Assembly: GCA_029747015.1 (NCBI GenBank)
Contig: JAKOGI010000125.1
Location: forward strand, 312,001 to 376,000
From: Carnegiea gigantea
Taxonomy: Eukaryota > Streptophyta > Magnoliopsida > Caryophyllales > Cactaceae
Length of the DNA: 64,000 bases
Direction of reading: 5' to 3'
Made by a program: the position numbers and the translations under genes. The notes under the pieces are model-generated. The model made no database searches. It was not told where the DNA came from and worked only from the letters and a program-made list of their open reading frames with translations. This document shows positions 24,858-38,100 of the stretch, piece after piece. The stretch's first letter is position 1. Every line of letters starts with the position of its first letter.

Positions 24858-27800
24858 ATGGCAGACAACCATCAAGAGGAGTTACAGGGTCTGCGTAACA
24901 TCGTGGCGAAACTTGCTAAGGAGATAGATTACAAGAACCATCTATTGCTGCAGAAGGAGGGTTTGTATCTTGAGAAATTCACTACTATGAGCAGTTTGTT
25001 GGAGGAGAAAGATAGGCTCCTAGATGAGAGATCCACATTGATTGCCACTCTGAGAGCGGAGAAACATAGGCTGCATGAAGCTTTTCTCCAAGGTAGTCTT
25101 GTTTTGGTTGACACACATGCACCTTTATCATATCATAAATTATACTCTGAGATTGGCGAGTCGTATCAAAACATGGCTTGTTCATTTTGTTTGCTTGGTT
25201 TCGAGCGTGAGATTCTAGTATATACCTGAAATTTGGGAACCACAGAGTCAATAAGACAGTAACTCTGGAATTTCTGTTTGGTTGGAAAGTTTCCAATTTC
25301 AATGTCTTGCCAATATCAAAACTAATAAGAAATCAGGAATCTTCAAATAATCTTATACCATCTACCTGAAATACTGGGTTGCTCATAGGAAAAACAGGAA
25401 GCATTATATCCTTCTTGTCTTCATGCTGGACACTGGACAGGGTTCAAAACTGTTGTGGTCACAACATTTTCCTGTTATAAATGCCGCTGTGGTGACCTCC
25501 TTGTGTTGGATTGTTGAAAACTTCCACTAATCTTATGTTGCCCAGCAGAAAGGAAAGGGGGAAAAGAAGGGTGTTTTTTTGGGGGGCGGGGGGGCCTCTA
25601 CATGGCCTTGAAATTTCCATGAAACCCACTTTATTTTGCTGCTGAATTGATGTGAATTTTATTATTTCATTTATGTTATTTTTTTAAAGGTGGTTTTCTC
25701 TTTGATGGAGGCCTTCTGCCTTCTCCCTGGTTCTCTCCATTTTGTTTCTGTTGTGAAGATTTATTCATTTTCTTTTTCCGTGCTGTATTTCCAGAGACAC
25801 AACAATGCGAACATGTGAAGCTAGAAATAGAGAAACTTAAGCGTGCTTTGGAAACTGAAAAGGAGAAGCTTGTTGAGGAAAGCAGGAAGAGTGAGGGAGG
25901 AAATGCGGTTAGTATTGTTGGTACAAGTAAAAAAGGCTGTCTTAAACTTCCAAATGAATGGAATCTTTTGAGTATGCAACACAAGGAACAAGATTCTCCA
26001 CTTGTAAAAGAGCTACAGGTAAGGGCTACTTTATATTTGCATTCCTATTATGACAACTGACAAGGATCATGATTCTTCCTACCCCCTAAACTACTGAGGT
26101 TGTTTTATCATACTCATCTCATCATCTCACAAAATTGTGAGCCACAACTCACAAGTTGCAACATACTCATATAATTAGGGATGGAAGGGAGTATCGAATA
26201 AAGATAATTAGTCTAATATAATGGTATGTCTGACTAACTCGATGCTGTGGGAGAAACAGGAATTGAGGGATCACAATAAAGATTTGAAAGCTCGGATTGA
26301 CATTTTGACAAAAGAACTTAAAGAAAAAGGAGAAGCATTGGATTGGATTGAAAGGTTTAATGACATACTTGTATCAAAAGAGCATGCAAGCAATGAAGAG
26401 CTGCAAGCTGCAAGAAAGGCAGCCATGAATGTATGTCTTCTTTAATTCCCTCCTTTCTGTCTTTGTCTTGCAGCTGCCTAATCTATTCAACGTACTTAGT
26501 CCACTAATCTATGTAAGACGGTTAAATTTTGGTAAGTGTTAACACAGCCATTCTATTTAACTGTCTGGAAATGTCTTTTAAAATCAAAAGTTCCCCACCA
26601 ATTAACAATGATACGGTTTGTTTCTCACCAATACAGTATTTACTAAATATTAATTGCAATGGAACCAAAATTGGGATCAAGAGAATGGGAGAGATTGATC
26701 CACAGTCTTTTCGGGCTGCATGTTTGAAGAAATTATGCAATGGAAACTGGGAGAAGAGATCTAATGAATTATATTCCTCATGGCGCAAGAATCTCAGTGA
26801 TCCAAGCTGGAATCCCTTCAAGAAGAAAATCGTTGATGGGAAACTGAGTGTATGTTTTCATCACTCTTTTACTCTCGTATAGTGATGGCTGCTGCCTCCT
26901 ACTTGCTTAGAAGCCATCATACTTTTTACAACAAATGCTACCATTGTTGATAAATATTTAAAGTCTTATAATCCATCCCCTAGCAAAGCATAATTTTGGA
27001 TTCCAAAAATTGACCAGAATGATGTCATCTTTTAAGTTGTGTAAACCCCTTAACTACTTTTTTACCATGACTTTTGTTGGAGTATGAAAGTGGGTATTCT
27101 CCCATATTGATAAAATTCAAAGAATATGATGGTGGGTGTTGTCCCACATTGATGAAATTAAAGGGCCTGAGTATCTATATAAGCTTGTGAGTTACTCTAT
27201 CCATTACCAATTGGTTTTGGGATTGAACCTCATTTGAGCTTATATGCATGACTGTTCATTAATTGCCCAATTGATATAAAGAAATTTAACAACTTTTATG
27301 AGCAAATTGAGTTATGTCATGTTGTTTTATAGCTTTTTGAGATGTGAAAATTCTGTAAGCATGATACCATCATGACTCAATGCGTTTTTAGAGTAAGGTA
27401 TATGTTTGAAGGGTTCTTGTTGCTTTGGTGTTAGATAGTTCGTATGGTCTCCAGCATAATTAGCAGGTTTGCTGGGACAGATGGAAACTACAACAAACAG
27501 AAAACTCTCACGTAAGTAAAGAAAACCAATGGGGGAAAATAAATAAATGAGAACTTGAAAATGCCGAATTTCTTAGAAGAATGGAGGTGATACAAGTTAG
27601 CCTTTCCTTTAGAAAAATCTCTTTGTTATTTTTTCCTCTTGCAATACCACTATATCTGTCATTCTAATTCTGAAGATGCAGGAAGTTGTAGATGAAAATG
27701 ACAAAAAGCTGTCAGAGTTGAGAGAAGAATGGGGTGAGGAAGCATACCAAGCAGTGTTGAATGCATTATTAGATCTAAAAGACTACAACCCTGGTGCAAG

Positions 27801-29921
27801 ATATTCTATTCCTGAGCTGTGGAACTTCGAAAAGGGACGAAGGGCTTACTTGGAAGAAGTAATTCAGCAAATGATTTTGCTCTGGGAAATTCTCAAAAAG
27901 AAAGATGCCGAGCAATCTGCTGCTATCATTGAGCTGACAGAAGAGAAAGAGAGGCTATCTAAAAGGTTGGAAAGGATCAATATTTTCAATGGGGAGAGAG
28001 GCACGCTTCTTACTGAGAAATACAGAACAATTGGCAAACTAATGTCACAGGATGCTCAGAAGGATAAGCTGCTAGGCAAGGTGTCTAAAACTGTCTCCAC
28101 ATTGACTGCAGGGAAAGAAGTTCTTCTTGAAACTTGCAATGAAGGTATTTTTTTGAGGAATACGATGTCTCATTCATCAAATCATAAGCCATAAATCTGT
28201 AATTATCATTCAGTAGCTCTGTCTTGAAAAATATCAATTGTTCCGTTACCCTTCTAGAGTCTATTGTCACTTTTCTTTTTTCTCTTTTCCCCTTTTTTTT
28301 TGGGGGGGGGGGGAGTTGGTTTGCTAGATAATGCCTTATAATAAACACTAAATGCGATGGCTGCTTCTTTTCCGCCATCCTGCTGTCTTCCCTGTGTGTA
28401 TCTGTTCAATTACTGTTTTCCCTTCCTTGGCGAAAGGGGAGTGGATGAGAGGGACTTGTTTCTCTCTCTCTCTCTCTCTCTGGGATCCCTGTTTTCTCAC
28501 ATTTCATGAGGTTTGCCAGGGAAGAAAAGGAATGAATGCATGCAGAACCAGATTGCGAAGTTAAATCATGACTTGCAATTTCCAAAGGATCTTGGTAAGC
28601 AAACTAAGGAACTCAAGTGGAGGATGGGTGCCGGCCAAGATAATGTGGGTGGAGGGACTGTAACAATCAAGACGGAAGTGGATTGCTTTTTTGTATCTGC
28701 GGCAGATCAAGGGCAGCCACCTGCAAAGAAGCTGAAGGGCTCAGAGGTTGACAATGTCAGGGAGGCCAAAGGCTCAAAATCAGAAGATAAAGTAAACATT
28801 CTCACCAGTCATCATGCTATGGTGAGTCCTTATCAATGTCGAAACTTAGTTTCTAAATTTCTGATTACATGGTCCATTGTTTTAACGTACCTGTCACTGC
28901 CTGCTGGTTCTGTCTTATGACTTTCTGTGTGACAAGGTATTGTTTAGAGGTCCATGTGTGCTTCAACTTTAGCTTTCTTCAAATCCAAAACAAATGCATA
29001 ACCCGACAGTCCCATCTCAGCAAGTGTGTGTGTGGGGTTTTTTTTTTTGGGGGGGGAGGGGGGGGTTGTTAAGAGGTGGCACCGTTTGTTCCTCCGTTGT
29101 TCTACTTCCACATTTGAAAAATGTTTATGCTGGTCATCAGAAAGAACCTCTGAGTCTTGACTCTTGTCTCGCTAGTGTTAAACATCTTGACTACACTAAG
29201 GCCCACAACAGGCAGGATCACATAGCTTTTGGTTTTTGGACACAGTTTCCAACTATCAGGTTATCGAGCTACAATGTTAGGCCTTTAAACTTTCTACTAG
29301 GTTATGCTGAGTGCCTCTGCTAAAATCCAATTCAATGACACTTCACCATACCAAACTTTTAATACTACATTGTTTTAGTGGTAAGGCTGCATTCAAAATT
29401 GGCTTCTGAGTTACACTTATTCTTGTGCATATCTTCCTTATTGTGCTGTCTGATAACGTGTTTAGGTGTTGAATTCCAAGAACGATTTATGGTTCTTGTT
29501 TGTGGCTTTGTCTGCCTCATATGTGTTGGTTTGGGGGGCCTTATTTTTCATTGGGCGAATGCAGTTGCAAGATCAAAAGGGGGAGAAAAATAATAAAGCA
29601 AAAGATGAGCCTGGCATGCCCTTTGGAACTGCTGTTTCCTCTTCCTCACACTCAATGAAGAGCGCTAGAAGTAAGTTTCCGCATCTTTTTACCCGTAAAG
29701 CTCTTGTTATGTTGTATATTCTTATTATTCTTAACTTGATTGATACATTATTGGAGCTGGTGGATGTGGTTTGTCAGATAGGTTATGCTCAAAATGAAGG
29801 TACAAAGACAGAGATGAACAAGAATCTATTGAAAGTAGGGCATGTCACTAGTTTGTCTAAAGAAGCATACTTGCTCCAAACTATTTCTGGAATTGTACAG
29901 TTTAGAGTTTACAGTAATTAG
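24858..29921 (+). CDS. XH-only gene 1: coiled coil - XH - second coiled coil - membrane segment (no XS)
   Basis: Exons: 24858-25092, 25795-26018, 26260-26430, 26637-26849, 27682-28144, 28520-28821, 29466-29921. All junction phases agree and the sum is 2064 nt (687 aa). The N terminus MADNHQEELQGLRNIVAKLA starts directly in coiled coil; no zf-XS or XS exists upstream. XH covers about 215-355, with IGIKRMGEIDPQSFRAACLK, SSWRKNLSDPSWNPFKKK and EEWGEEAYQAVLNALLDLKD. There is no stop after XH. The exon runs on through ~80 residues of coil (SAAIIELTEEKERLSKRLER) to a phase-1 donor, then a Lys-rich exon, then an exon with a ~22-residue hydrophobic span near residues 543-565. A GTAAGT at 29671 could splice the last exon and would lead to a stop soon after. 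The first five exons are firm; the last two rest on phase agreement. It could also be two genes fused by misreading. Confidence 0.75.
27070..27245 (+). mobile_element. Possible small solo LTR (TRIM/SMART-like) in intron 4 of XH-only gene 1
   Basis: TGTTGGAGTATGAAAG, two near copies of a TCCCA(C/T)ATTGAT motif, a TATA-like TCTATATAAGC and CCATTACCAATTGGTTTTGG resemble the LTRs of short plant retroelements. The end is not resolved and no target duplication was found. Confidence 0.35.
28292..28313 (+). repeat. T-run/G-run junction tract
   Basis: T9 followed by G12 in the intron after the XH exon of XH-only gene 1. It is one of many such tracts in the window. Confidence 0.9.
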
Positions 29922-31063
29922 ATATCACATACTTCAAGATGGGAAAGGCTAGAAGTTGAAATATTAGTAATTTACGCATGATTCTGTTGAAGTTCTAGAT
30001 GTTTATGATGTATTGTGAAACAATATTCGCTGAAAATTTATCCAGGCTGTCTTTATGTCTGCGATTTTAATGTGGATGTTATCTGGCTGCTTGCAATCAT
30101 CTAATTGTCCAGCATTTGTGCATGAACCTTTGGCGGCCTAACAATCAAACACACAATTACCAATGAAAGGGGCTTTTCTTTTTTCTTTTGTTTTCTTTGG
30201 AGGATTTTTTTGGGGGTTTGGGGGGGGGGGGGGGAGATTGGAACCGGGGAAAACCTCAACTTGAGAAAGAGAACATCAGCATTCAACTGTGGATGAAGTG
30301 ATGATTCATTAACACATTATCGTAGACTCACTAATGGCTGCCTCATTAACCTATTATTGCAGACTCACTAATGGCTTCGATGCTTACCCTTTCCTTTGGT
30401 TTGAGCATTACTAGTTTGATAATTCCAAAACAAATCCCCTAATTTTCTAATATTTAAGAGTATCTAATGTACAAATGCATGCTTTCTTTCACAGTGACCC
30501 TCAAATACATCCTCATCCCTTTACTAGAAGGGGGTTTATTTACATTCAGACTGAGGGAATATCATGAATGATAAATTCATAAGGCATGCAGGTTGGCTTT
30601 CTGTCACGTATAGTACAAATATGAACCAACCTTGACAATCGGTGTACACTTTATGAAAAATAATATTTCCCTGGGCCCACCAGTCTTACTCCACTGCTAG
30701 TTCAGGCTCAGAAAAACAGACCATTTTGATATTCAGAAATTGCACTTTTGATTCTCCCTCCATTTGGGACACTGTCAGTCTTTGCTACACATGCTTTTCA
30801 CCCTTGTACCAGTGTACTGACACCCTTTCATTTTCCTCTTTTTATAATTTCTCCCCTAAAAGCCATTTTGATCTTAGCCTTTGATCTGAGATCTGACTAC
30901 CTATATTAGGAGTTCTGTTTATTTCTGAATTGCTCACTGTCATTTCAGCAATGTATTGTTATGTCCCATCTCATATAGAATAGAGATTTCAATTTGAACT
31001 TATCTTTCTTTGCAGAACTTATTTTTATTTGTGGCTAAATCGTCTTAGCACATAAAGTCACAA
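29922..31063. other. Spacer and presumed promoter/leader of XH-only gene 2
   Basis: No gene is seen. It contains a T/G tract (30208-30234) and an imperfect direct repeat of about 34 bp ending GACTCACTAATGGCT (about 30307-30340 and 30344-30377). An acceptor TTTGCAG ends at 31015, just before the start codon, consistent with a leader intron. Confidence 0.45.
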
Positions 31064-33565
31064 ATGACAAACTGCACCCATGAGAATGAACTAAAAATGC
31101 TGCGAAACCTGATAATGAGACTTTCGCGGGAGATTGACTACAAGAACCATCAGTTGATGGAGACGAATGAGAGCAATGCGATAGCTATACAAAAGTTGAC
31201 GAAGGAGAAAGAAAGGTTGCTGGCCGAAAGGTCTGCAGCAATCAGCGTGTTGGTGGCTGAGAATGTGGAGAAAGACAGATTGGTTGGTGAGAAATCAGCA
31301 GCCATTGCAGATTTAACAGAAGAGAAGGAAAGACTGATTAATGAGAATTCTGTGCATATCACCATGTTGACTGCACAAAATGCTGAAAAAGACCAGCTGC
31401 TTGCTGAGAAATCTGCAATTATTGCAACCTTGACTGCGGAGAAAGAACAGCTGCTTAATGAAATATCAACAGCTAAGAACATGGTGGAGGTGAAGAAGGA
31501 AAGGCTGGTTGATGAGTCTGCAGCTACAACCATGTTGATGGAATGTTTTGCAGAGAAGGAAAGACTTCTCAATGAGGAATCTGCCGCTTTCAGATGCTTA
31601 ATGACAGAAAAGAATCAGTTGCTCGAAGCTTATCTAACAGGTATGAGTGTTTATTGCATCAGTGAGAGAATGAGTTTTCACCTAGGATCAATTCTTTGGT
31701 ATTTAATTGGTGAATTCATGATGTCTTTTTAGGTGACTGGACTGAATCTCCCCCCCCTCCCCCAGGCGGGGGGGGGGGGGGGGGGGGGGGGTGCTCTTTA
31801 GGACTAATTTATCCTCTCATTTAGTCCATTGATCCATTGATCCCTTCCCATTGGTCATTACATTGACTCAGTTTTGAATTTCATAGGGTTGAAAAAGACT
31901 AAGGACATGAAGCTAGAGACTGAGAAGCTCCAGCAAGATTTGGAATCTCATAGGAAAGAACTTGAAAGACTGATCAAGAAGCAGAATAATATGGTAGGAG
32001 AAAAAGTCGCCATCACTAATGCTGAGATTGAAAAGGTTAGATGCTACTTGGAACCTCCCAAGAGTGAACTAGCTCTTCTAGCACAAGAGTGCAAGGACTC
32101 TGGGTTCAAAACTGGGCAGCACAAGATCATTTCAGTGGTAGAGATTACTAAGAATCTACATTTTATTGACGTTTATGTTCATCTATGTGTGCTATGGTTT
32201 TTTCCCCTGTTATTGTGCTGGTATTACCTTCATGCAGCTGGAATTCCAAACCCTTGAAGATTTAAGGGCTCAAGTTGACACACTAAGAAAAGAACTGGAT
32301 GAAAAAGTGGAGGTGTTGCAGAACTTGGAAGTGGACAATCAAACTCTGATGATCAAAGAGCTCAATAGTAACTGCAAGCTACAAGATGCTCGCAAAGCTG
32401 CCATTAAAGTAATATACAACACTGCTTTTTGGGCTAATACTAGAGGAAAAAGTCCTTCATACCAATCATGTATTTATGAATAATGACTTGTGATATCGGC
32501 ATATCTATGCGGTTATGTTCCTGCATACATATAGCTTGATGCCCAACTTTCTATGAACTGACAGCAATGTTTCGTCTTTGTAGGGTTTGGAAGCTATGAA
32601 GACTTCCCGGAATCGGATAATTATTGGGATAAAAAGAATGGGAGAAGTGGAAACAAGGCCTTTCCGAAATGCATGTTCGAAGAGGTTTCGCAGTGGTGAC
32701 TGGGATGGGAAATATGGGAATTGGGAAGGGAAGTCAATTGAATTATGCTCCTTGTGGCAAAGTCATTTGAGCAATCCTGGGTGGCAACCCTTTAAGAAGG
32801 AGGTCATCAATGGAAAATTAACTGTATGTCATTTTAACTTCTATACATCTACAACATAAAAGATTGATTGTGCATGAAAAAGATATTAGAAACCTCATAT
32901 CCTTGTCATCTTAAGTTTTAACTAATGAATTCATGACACATGAATAGACTTGGCAAGCTGGTTGATTGTGTGGGGTTCACTATGATTCAGGAGGATTTAG
33001 CTGTCGGAACATTGATTTAACTTGGGCTCTGTCTGGGTCATTTCTTTTCCATATTCAGATTTACTTGGTTTGTAAAAAAGTTTGTAAAGGAATGCTAAAC
33101 TATATTGGTTAAGTGAATCTCAGTTTGTGTTCGGTTTGAGTCAGAATGAATTCAGGTTCAGGTCTAACTGAGGCGGCCTTATTCTAGTGCAAAGTTGAGT
33201 CTAGTTTCAGAGCATCCAAACGACGTAGCTAACTATAGGGTAGTTTTAACATAAGGCTCTTTCATAGGTTGCTCTTTTTCTTTCCAGTCTCTGATTTCTA
33301 GCACTTCATATATGTTCTGCAGGAAGTTATAGATGAAAATGATCCACTGTTGAAAGAACTGAGGCAAGAATGGGGAGAGGAAGCCTACAAAGCGATAGCT
33401 GAGGCATTGCTTGGAGTGAATGAGTACAACGCAAGTGGGCGGTATCCTGTTTCTGAGCTTTGGAACTATAAAGAGAATAGGAAAGCTACTCTGGCTGAGG
33501 TTATTCAATATGTGATCAAGCAATGGCGGACTCACAAGAACAAGAAGAAAAACGTGAATAGGTAG
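31064..33565 (+). CDS. XH-only gene 2: repeat-expanded coiled coil plus XH (no XS)
   Basis: Exons: 31064-31640, 31887-32137, 32238-32408, 32584-32823, 33323-33565 (1482 nt, 493 aa). Exon 2 could end at 32035 instead, which also keeps phase and gives 459 aa. The start ATG follows a leader acceptor by 48 bases. It opens with the block ELKMLRNLIMRLSREIDYKN shared with genes 1 and 3. The first exon then holds about eight imperfect 17-22-residue units built on EK(E/D)(R/Q)LLxExSAAIxxLT, a long predicted coiled coil. XH covers about 340-493, with IIGIKRMGEVETRPFRNACS, ELCSLWQSHLSNPGWQPFKK, EWGEEAYKAIAEALL, EYNASGRYPVSELWNYKEN and a basic tail. No zf-XS or XS. The role is inferred only: it could pair with IDN2/FDM proteins. 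Confidence 0.85.
31740..31795 (+). repeat. C-run / G-run pair in intron 1 of XH-only gene 2
   Basis: A C-rich run (about 31750-31764) is followed a few bases later by a ~22-base G run (31770-31791). The two can fold on each other, and this is the longest G tract in the window. Confidence 0.85.
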
Positions 33566-35173
33566 ATCATAGTGAATCCGCCATTGGTCCATGGAATTAT
33601 GCAGTCCATGTTTCTCCTCTTCATATGATGTATATATGTCTTTGAGTTTAGAGACTCTATACTGCTGGACTTTAACTAGAATAATGGATAATTATAAGCA
33701 ATTGCCTCATCTTTGTTCCATGAACATTAGATGATTATTGGGTCAACGCCCATTGAGAAAGCAACCAAAAATTTTGATCAAGTTTTCTTTAAAAATGGCC
33801 ATGTGCCCATGGATATAGTTGGATGGGCCGTTTACTCTAAAGGGTTTCTTGAAAAGCATGCTCCTCCTCATGGTAACTCTACCTTGATATATGGTGAATT
33901 TGTTTGTTTTACTTGCACAAAGTATTTAGATCGAAAATTTTTTGTGTGGGAGAAAATTTGTCCATCTATCATAAAATTTAAAAAAAAAATTCTTGAGCAT
34001 GAAAATACTTGATGTTGAAAGATTTCTTAAATTTAGTTTCGTATAATAAATCCATCGTTGCATAATATATACTTCCTATGCCATGTTCATGTCATCTTCC
34101 CCGAAGTTACGATTTCATAGGTACTTTTCTTAGCTTATAAGAAGTTTAAAGCCTATTGAAATTTTATGATTCACTTGGACAACTTCAGCAAATCCAAATG
34201 CCATTATGAGATGAGCAAAGTATGTGCGCCGTGGTACCCCGCTCCCCCCCCCCCCCAAAAAAAAAACCCTTCGCCTATGAAAGAATTCTAAATTTTAAAC
34301 AAGAGGAGTCGTCCGATGGTTCTCAAATAAACAACTCTTGCAAGTAAGGCCAATGCGCGTGCAATACTGAAGCAGCTTTGCCAAACTCCGCAGTTCATAT
34401 CCTGCATTCGTGGTTGGTAAGTAGTGCTATGATTATGAATGCCCTGCATTTTTATCTTCAGTTTAGTCATCCAACTCATGTAGAATGTGTAGTGGGTTTA
34501 GGGTTCTTGGTTGCGGAAAATTAAAATGTGGGTTCATCATAAAAGATTCCACCTTTAATGTTTGGACTTCTGTTTTTTTTTTTTTTTTTTTTTTGGGCTG
34601 GGTATTTGGGGCTTTTTTACTTCTGCAGAATGCTGGTTGCGTCATTGCATGTGTCTAACTTATGCAGAATCATGTACATGATGATTTAGAATGTTGATTT
34701 TAGCAAATGGGTGTGTCTGTTTTCTTTCGCTTGGTTGCTTTCTGTGTACTTGTATTCTGTTTGAATTCCATTTTCCTAAGAAAATTTTGGGCTTCAAGCA
34801 ATAAGGAAACTCTATCAGCGTGTCACTTCTCTGAAAATGTCTAGGAGTCAAAATTGAAGAAAAAAGGTTTGGAAATTTTGAGGCTGAGAGAGGGTCGTTC
34901 TGGTAAATCAGATGTAAAGATTGAAGATTTCTGCTTGTTTACACCCCTTCCATTTATCCCATCTTTTGTTTTTAATTTCCGGGGTTTATTTATTTATTTT
35001 TTTGGGGTGGGTTGTGGGAAGGACATTGTCACATTACTGTTTTAAGACTTAGAATTTGGTCCCGTATAATTCGAATTTGGTTATATTTAGGTTCAAAAAA
35101 GTGCTGGTCATCTGTATATAATCACTTCTGACTTGTATTTGCTAGGATTTCTGGATGAAGCTTGGTGGCTACA
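33566..35173. other. Spacer between XH-only genes 2 and 3
   Basis: 3' UTR, then AT-rich DNA. An open frame at 33731-34012 has no recognisable domain. A C13/A10 tract lies at 34245-34267 and a long T run near 34574-34593. The presumed leader of gene 3 ends with an acceptor TTTGCTAG (35145). Confidence 0.4.
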
Positions 35174-38100
35174 ATGGAAAGCCATAAAAATGAAGAATTA
35201 CAGCAGCTGCGTAAGCTTATTATGAAGCTTGCTGTGGAGATTGATGTTAAAAACATGAAGTTGATCCAAATGGCGGAAAAGTATGATGAAATGTCCGCAA
35301 CTCTGAAGAGAATGGACATAGAAAAACAAAGGCTGCAGCAAGATCATGACAGAGGTATGTCCTGCTGTACATTTTTCGACATGTATACAGAACATTCTTT
35401 TAGTCAGCATATCTGAGTTTACTAAAGTAAATCCAATTCCAGAGTATTAAGTTATTCATAAGTGCTTGTACTGATAGATACACTTTAACTTCATAATATA
35501 ATTGACATGAAGCCCTGGAATTCTAAATCTTTGGTCTAGATTTTGCTACTTTGTGTTTGTTGGAAGGAATTGTGGATCTCTAATGTTGACTAACTTTAGT
35601 TTGCATATGTAAATAATGACAGCAACAATAGCAAATGCCAATCCCACAACATGGAGTCTGAGAAGCTTGTGCAAAAGAATATTTTGGGGAAAATTTGGTC
35701 CAGCTATAGCTCTTGGAAAGTGGCATGATTGACTGAGGTCTTATGCCTGCTAAATAAAATACAGTGTGGAGAGATCCTTGTGTTGAACTCTTTTAAAAAT
35801 GAAAGCTAGCAGAATTCTCACAGAATATGAGATTGGCTACATAGGTAAGACCATAAGACAAGCTGTTGAACTGCATGAAAGCGATTGCCTTTGTAGTCCT
35901 TGCATCTAATAAATTGGTCATGCAGAGCTTGTTAAGATCATGTTTAGGCTGGCACAATTGTCGTATTGTCAAGATCGAAGGAGAACAATTAATCTTGAAA
36001 TCACTAGCTTCTGTCTTCTGTTGGTTTTTAGCTTTTGGTCAATTCGTGAAGGTGTATCAAGATCAATGGCCAATGACACTGCCTGTGTCAAAAGTTGTAC
36101 CCTAGTTTCTTTCATAGTCGTGTTCTCCTTGTGAGTTTTGACTTCATGAACTAATGGCTGATGTCTTTGAATGGTGAACATCTTACAATGAGAATAGGGA
36201 GGAGAAAATGGGGGGAGGGGGAGAGAAAGAGTCTAGAGATGCAGTGTGATGATGTTTACTTGGTCTGCCATGTCATTAGTAAACAAGATCTATTGTGCAA
36301 GTGCAAGGACAAGAGCTAGCCTTTAACAGATCTATTGTTGCTGATATATATACTTTCTAGATCAGCAGCATCCACTCTTATTCAAGGGTGAGGAATGCTA
36401 TTACACTGTTCCTTTTCTATTTGAAATTGCGTCAACTTCGATTTGCCTCATTTTATTTTGTTTATGTTCAATTTATTGTTCTTTGCAACCGGCATTACAA
36501 TTTTTTCTTGCAACTTTACTTTTTTCTTTCTCCATCTGATCTTGTATGCATCAGATTAAGAATTAAATCAACAATTATCAGGAACTTCTACTACATTGAT
36601 GGCTTTCAGAATACGAAAAGTGAGTCCGCTTGTTTTTCCGATTATGCAAAAATGTGACCTCATTAATTGATGCCTTTAGTTGTGAAGCAGTGGGGGATCT
36701 AGACATTTAGAATAGGGTGTCTATCTATCAATGTTATTACTAATATATACTACCAAAAAATAAATCATATCATACATATTATGGTAGTCTATTTTGAGTA
36801 GACATTCTTTGTCGTAATTTTTTAACAAAAATTCCGTCTCCAATTTCCACATTAGAGGAACTTGATATGCAATAATATACCTCACGTTTTTACTCCAAAA
36901 AAAAGAGAAAAAACTATGGTAGTCTACAACTATATTTGTTCTCAACGATTCTTCGTATTTTGAAGTTGATGCATAAATTGTGCCGAAATCATAGATTGTT
37001 ACAATTATGTAACATTTACTGAAACCATTGGTTGTAGACCACAAATCATTAGCACCAAGTAATTAAACCCCCCCTCCCTAAAAAAAAAGCGCCATGAAGT
37101 GAATATGCCAACCATGAAATAAAACTACAAATAATGAATCTCCACTATCTAATTACACCAAAAGGGGGGAAAAAGAAAAAAGATCGGCATCAAACTCAAA
37201 TCAATGATTAGCGCCAAGTTAAAGAAAATTCTGCACCAAGATGATATTGCAACTGAGCAGCAAAAAAAATTAATAATAACAATGAAAAAAATTAAAGAGA
37301 CTAGTATTAGATAGAATTAAAAGTCTAAACCTACATAAGAGAGAAAGGGAAGGAGACATAGAAAGAGAGATTTGGGAAAGTGGAATGCAGTTTTGCATGA
37401 GAAGAGGAGATAAAGATTTGGCCTTGGATGCATTTAATTTATTTCGTTTTCTATCAAATTCAAAAATTCCAATTTTATAGTTGCAGGTTTTATATTTCGA
37501 AAAAATTAAAAATGACAGTGTATGAATTGGGTATATTTAGAGGATATCCATACCTTTTTGGGCCTATTTTAGGAGTGTTTACATATACTAATCTAACCCC
37601 TTTTAAAATATCCCACTAGAATTTTTTAGACTCGTAGGGGGGGTAGTGAGGGGGATGGATGGCTGTCTGGTGTTGTAAACTTAAAGGCTATGTGAATAAT
37701 TTGGGGGCATTCTTAGTGAATGAAATGCAAGATTAAATGGAGCAAGGGGGATCCCCCTGCCTGAGGCACTCTTTAAAACTTGGTTTCAAGCATGTTCAAC
37801 GTAATGACTCAGGTTCAGCTGTTTCTTTTAGCAATTGAAAGAATGCAATGTATTATGCTGAGTAGTGAAAGAATGAAGCACGAGCTGGACTGTCAAAGAA
37901 AACAAGTTGAGCAGAGGGCTAAGGACATGGATAAGCGTGAGATGCAAATTCATTCTGAGCAGGAGAAGGTAATAAATTTTGTCTCTGTTACGTTGGCGCT
38001 TAATCTAAATAGGGAATACCTTCATGTTGTGTATGAGGTAAATAAGTCATATCAAATTCAAGCATTAAGATGTGTGAAGTCATGTAAGAACTGAGAAGTA

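Noticed and set aside
29466..29921. Reading the membrane-segment exon as a separate small gene
   Set aside because: It has no ATG near its start and enters in phase from the preceding exon, so a terminal exon of XH-only gene 1 is simpler, though not proven.
33731..34012. 93-codon open frame after XH-only gene 2
   Set aside because: No family resemblance, no splice context and AT-rich composition; treated as a chance frame.
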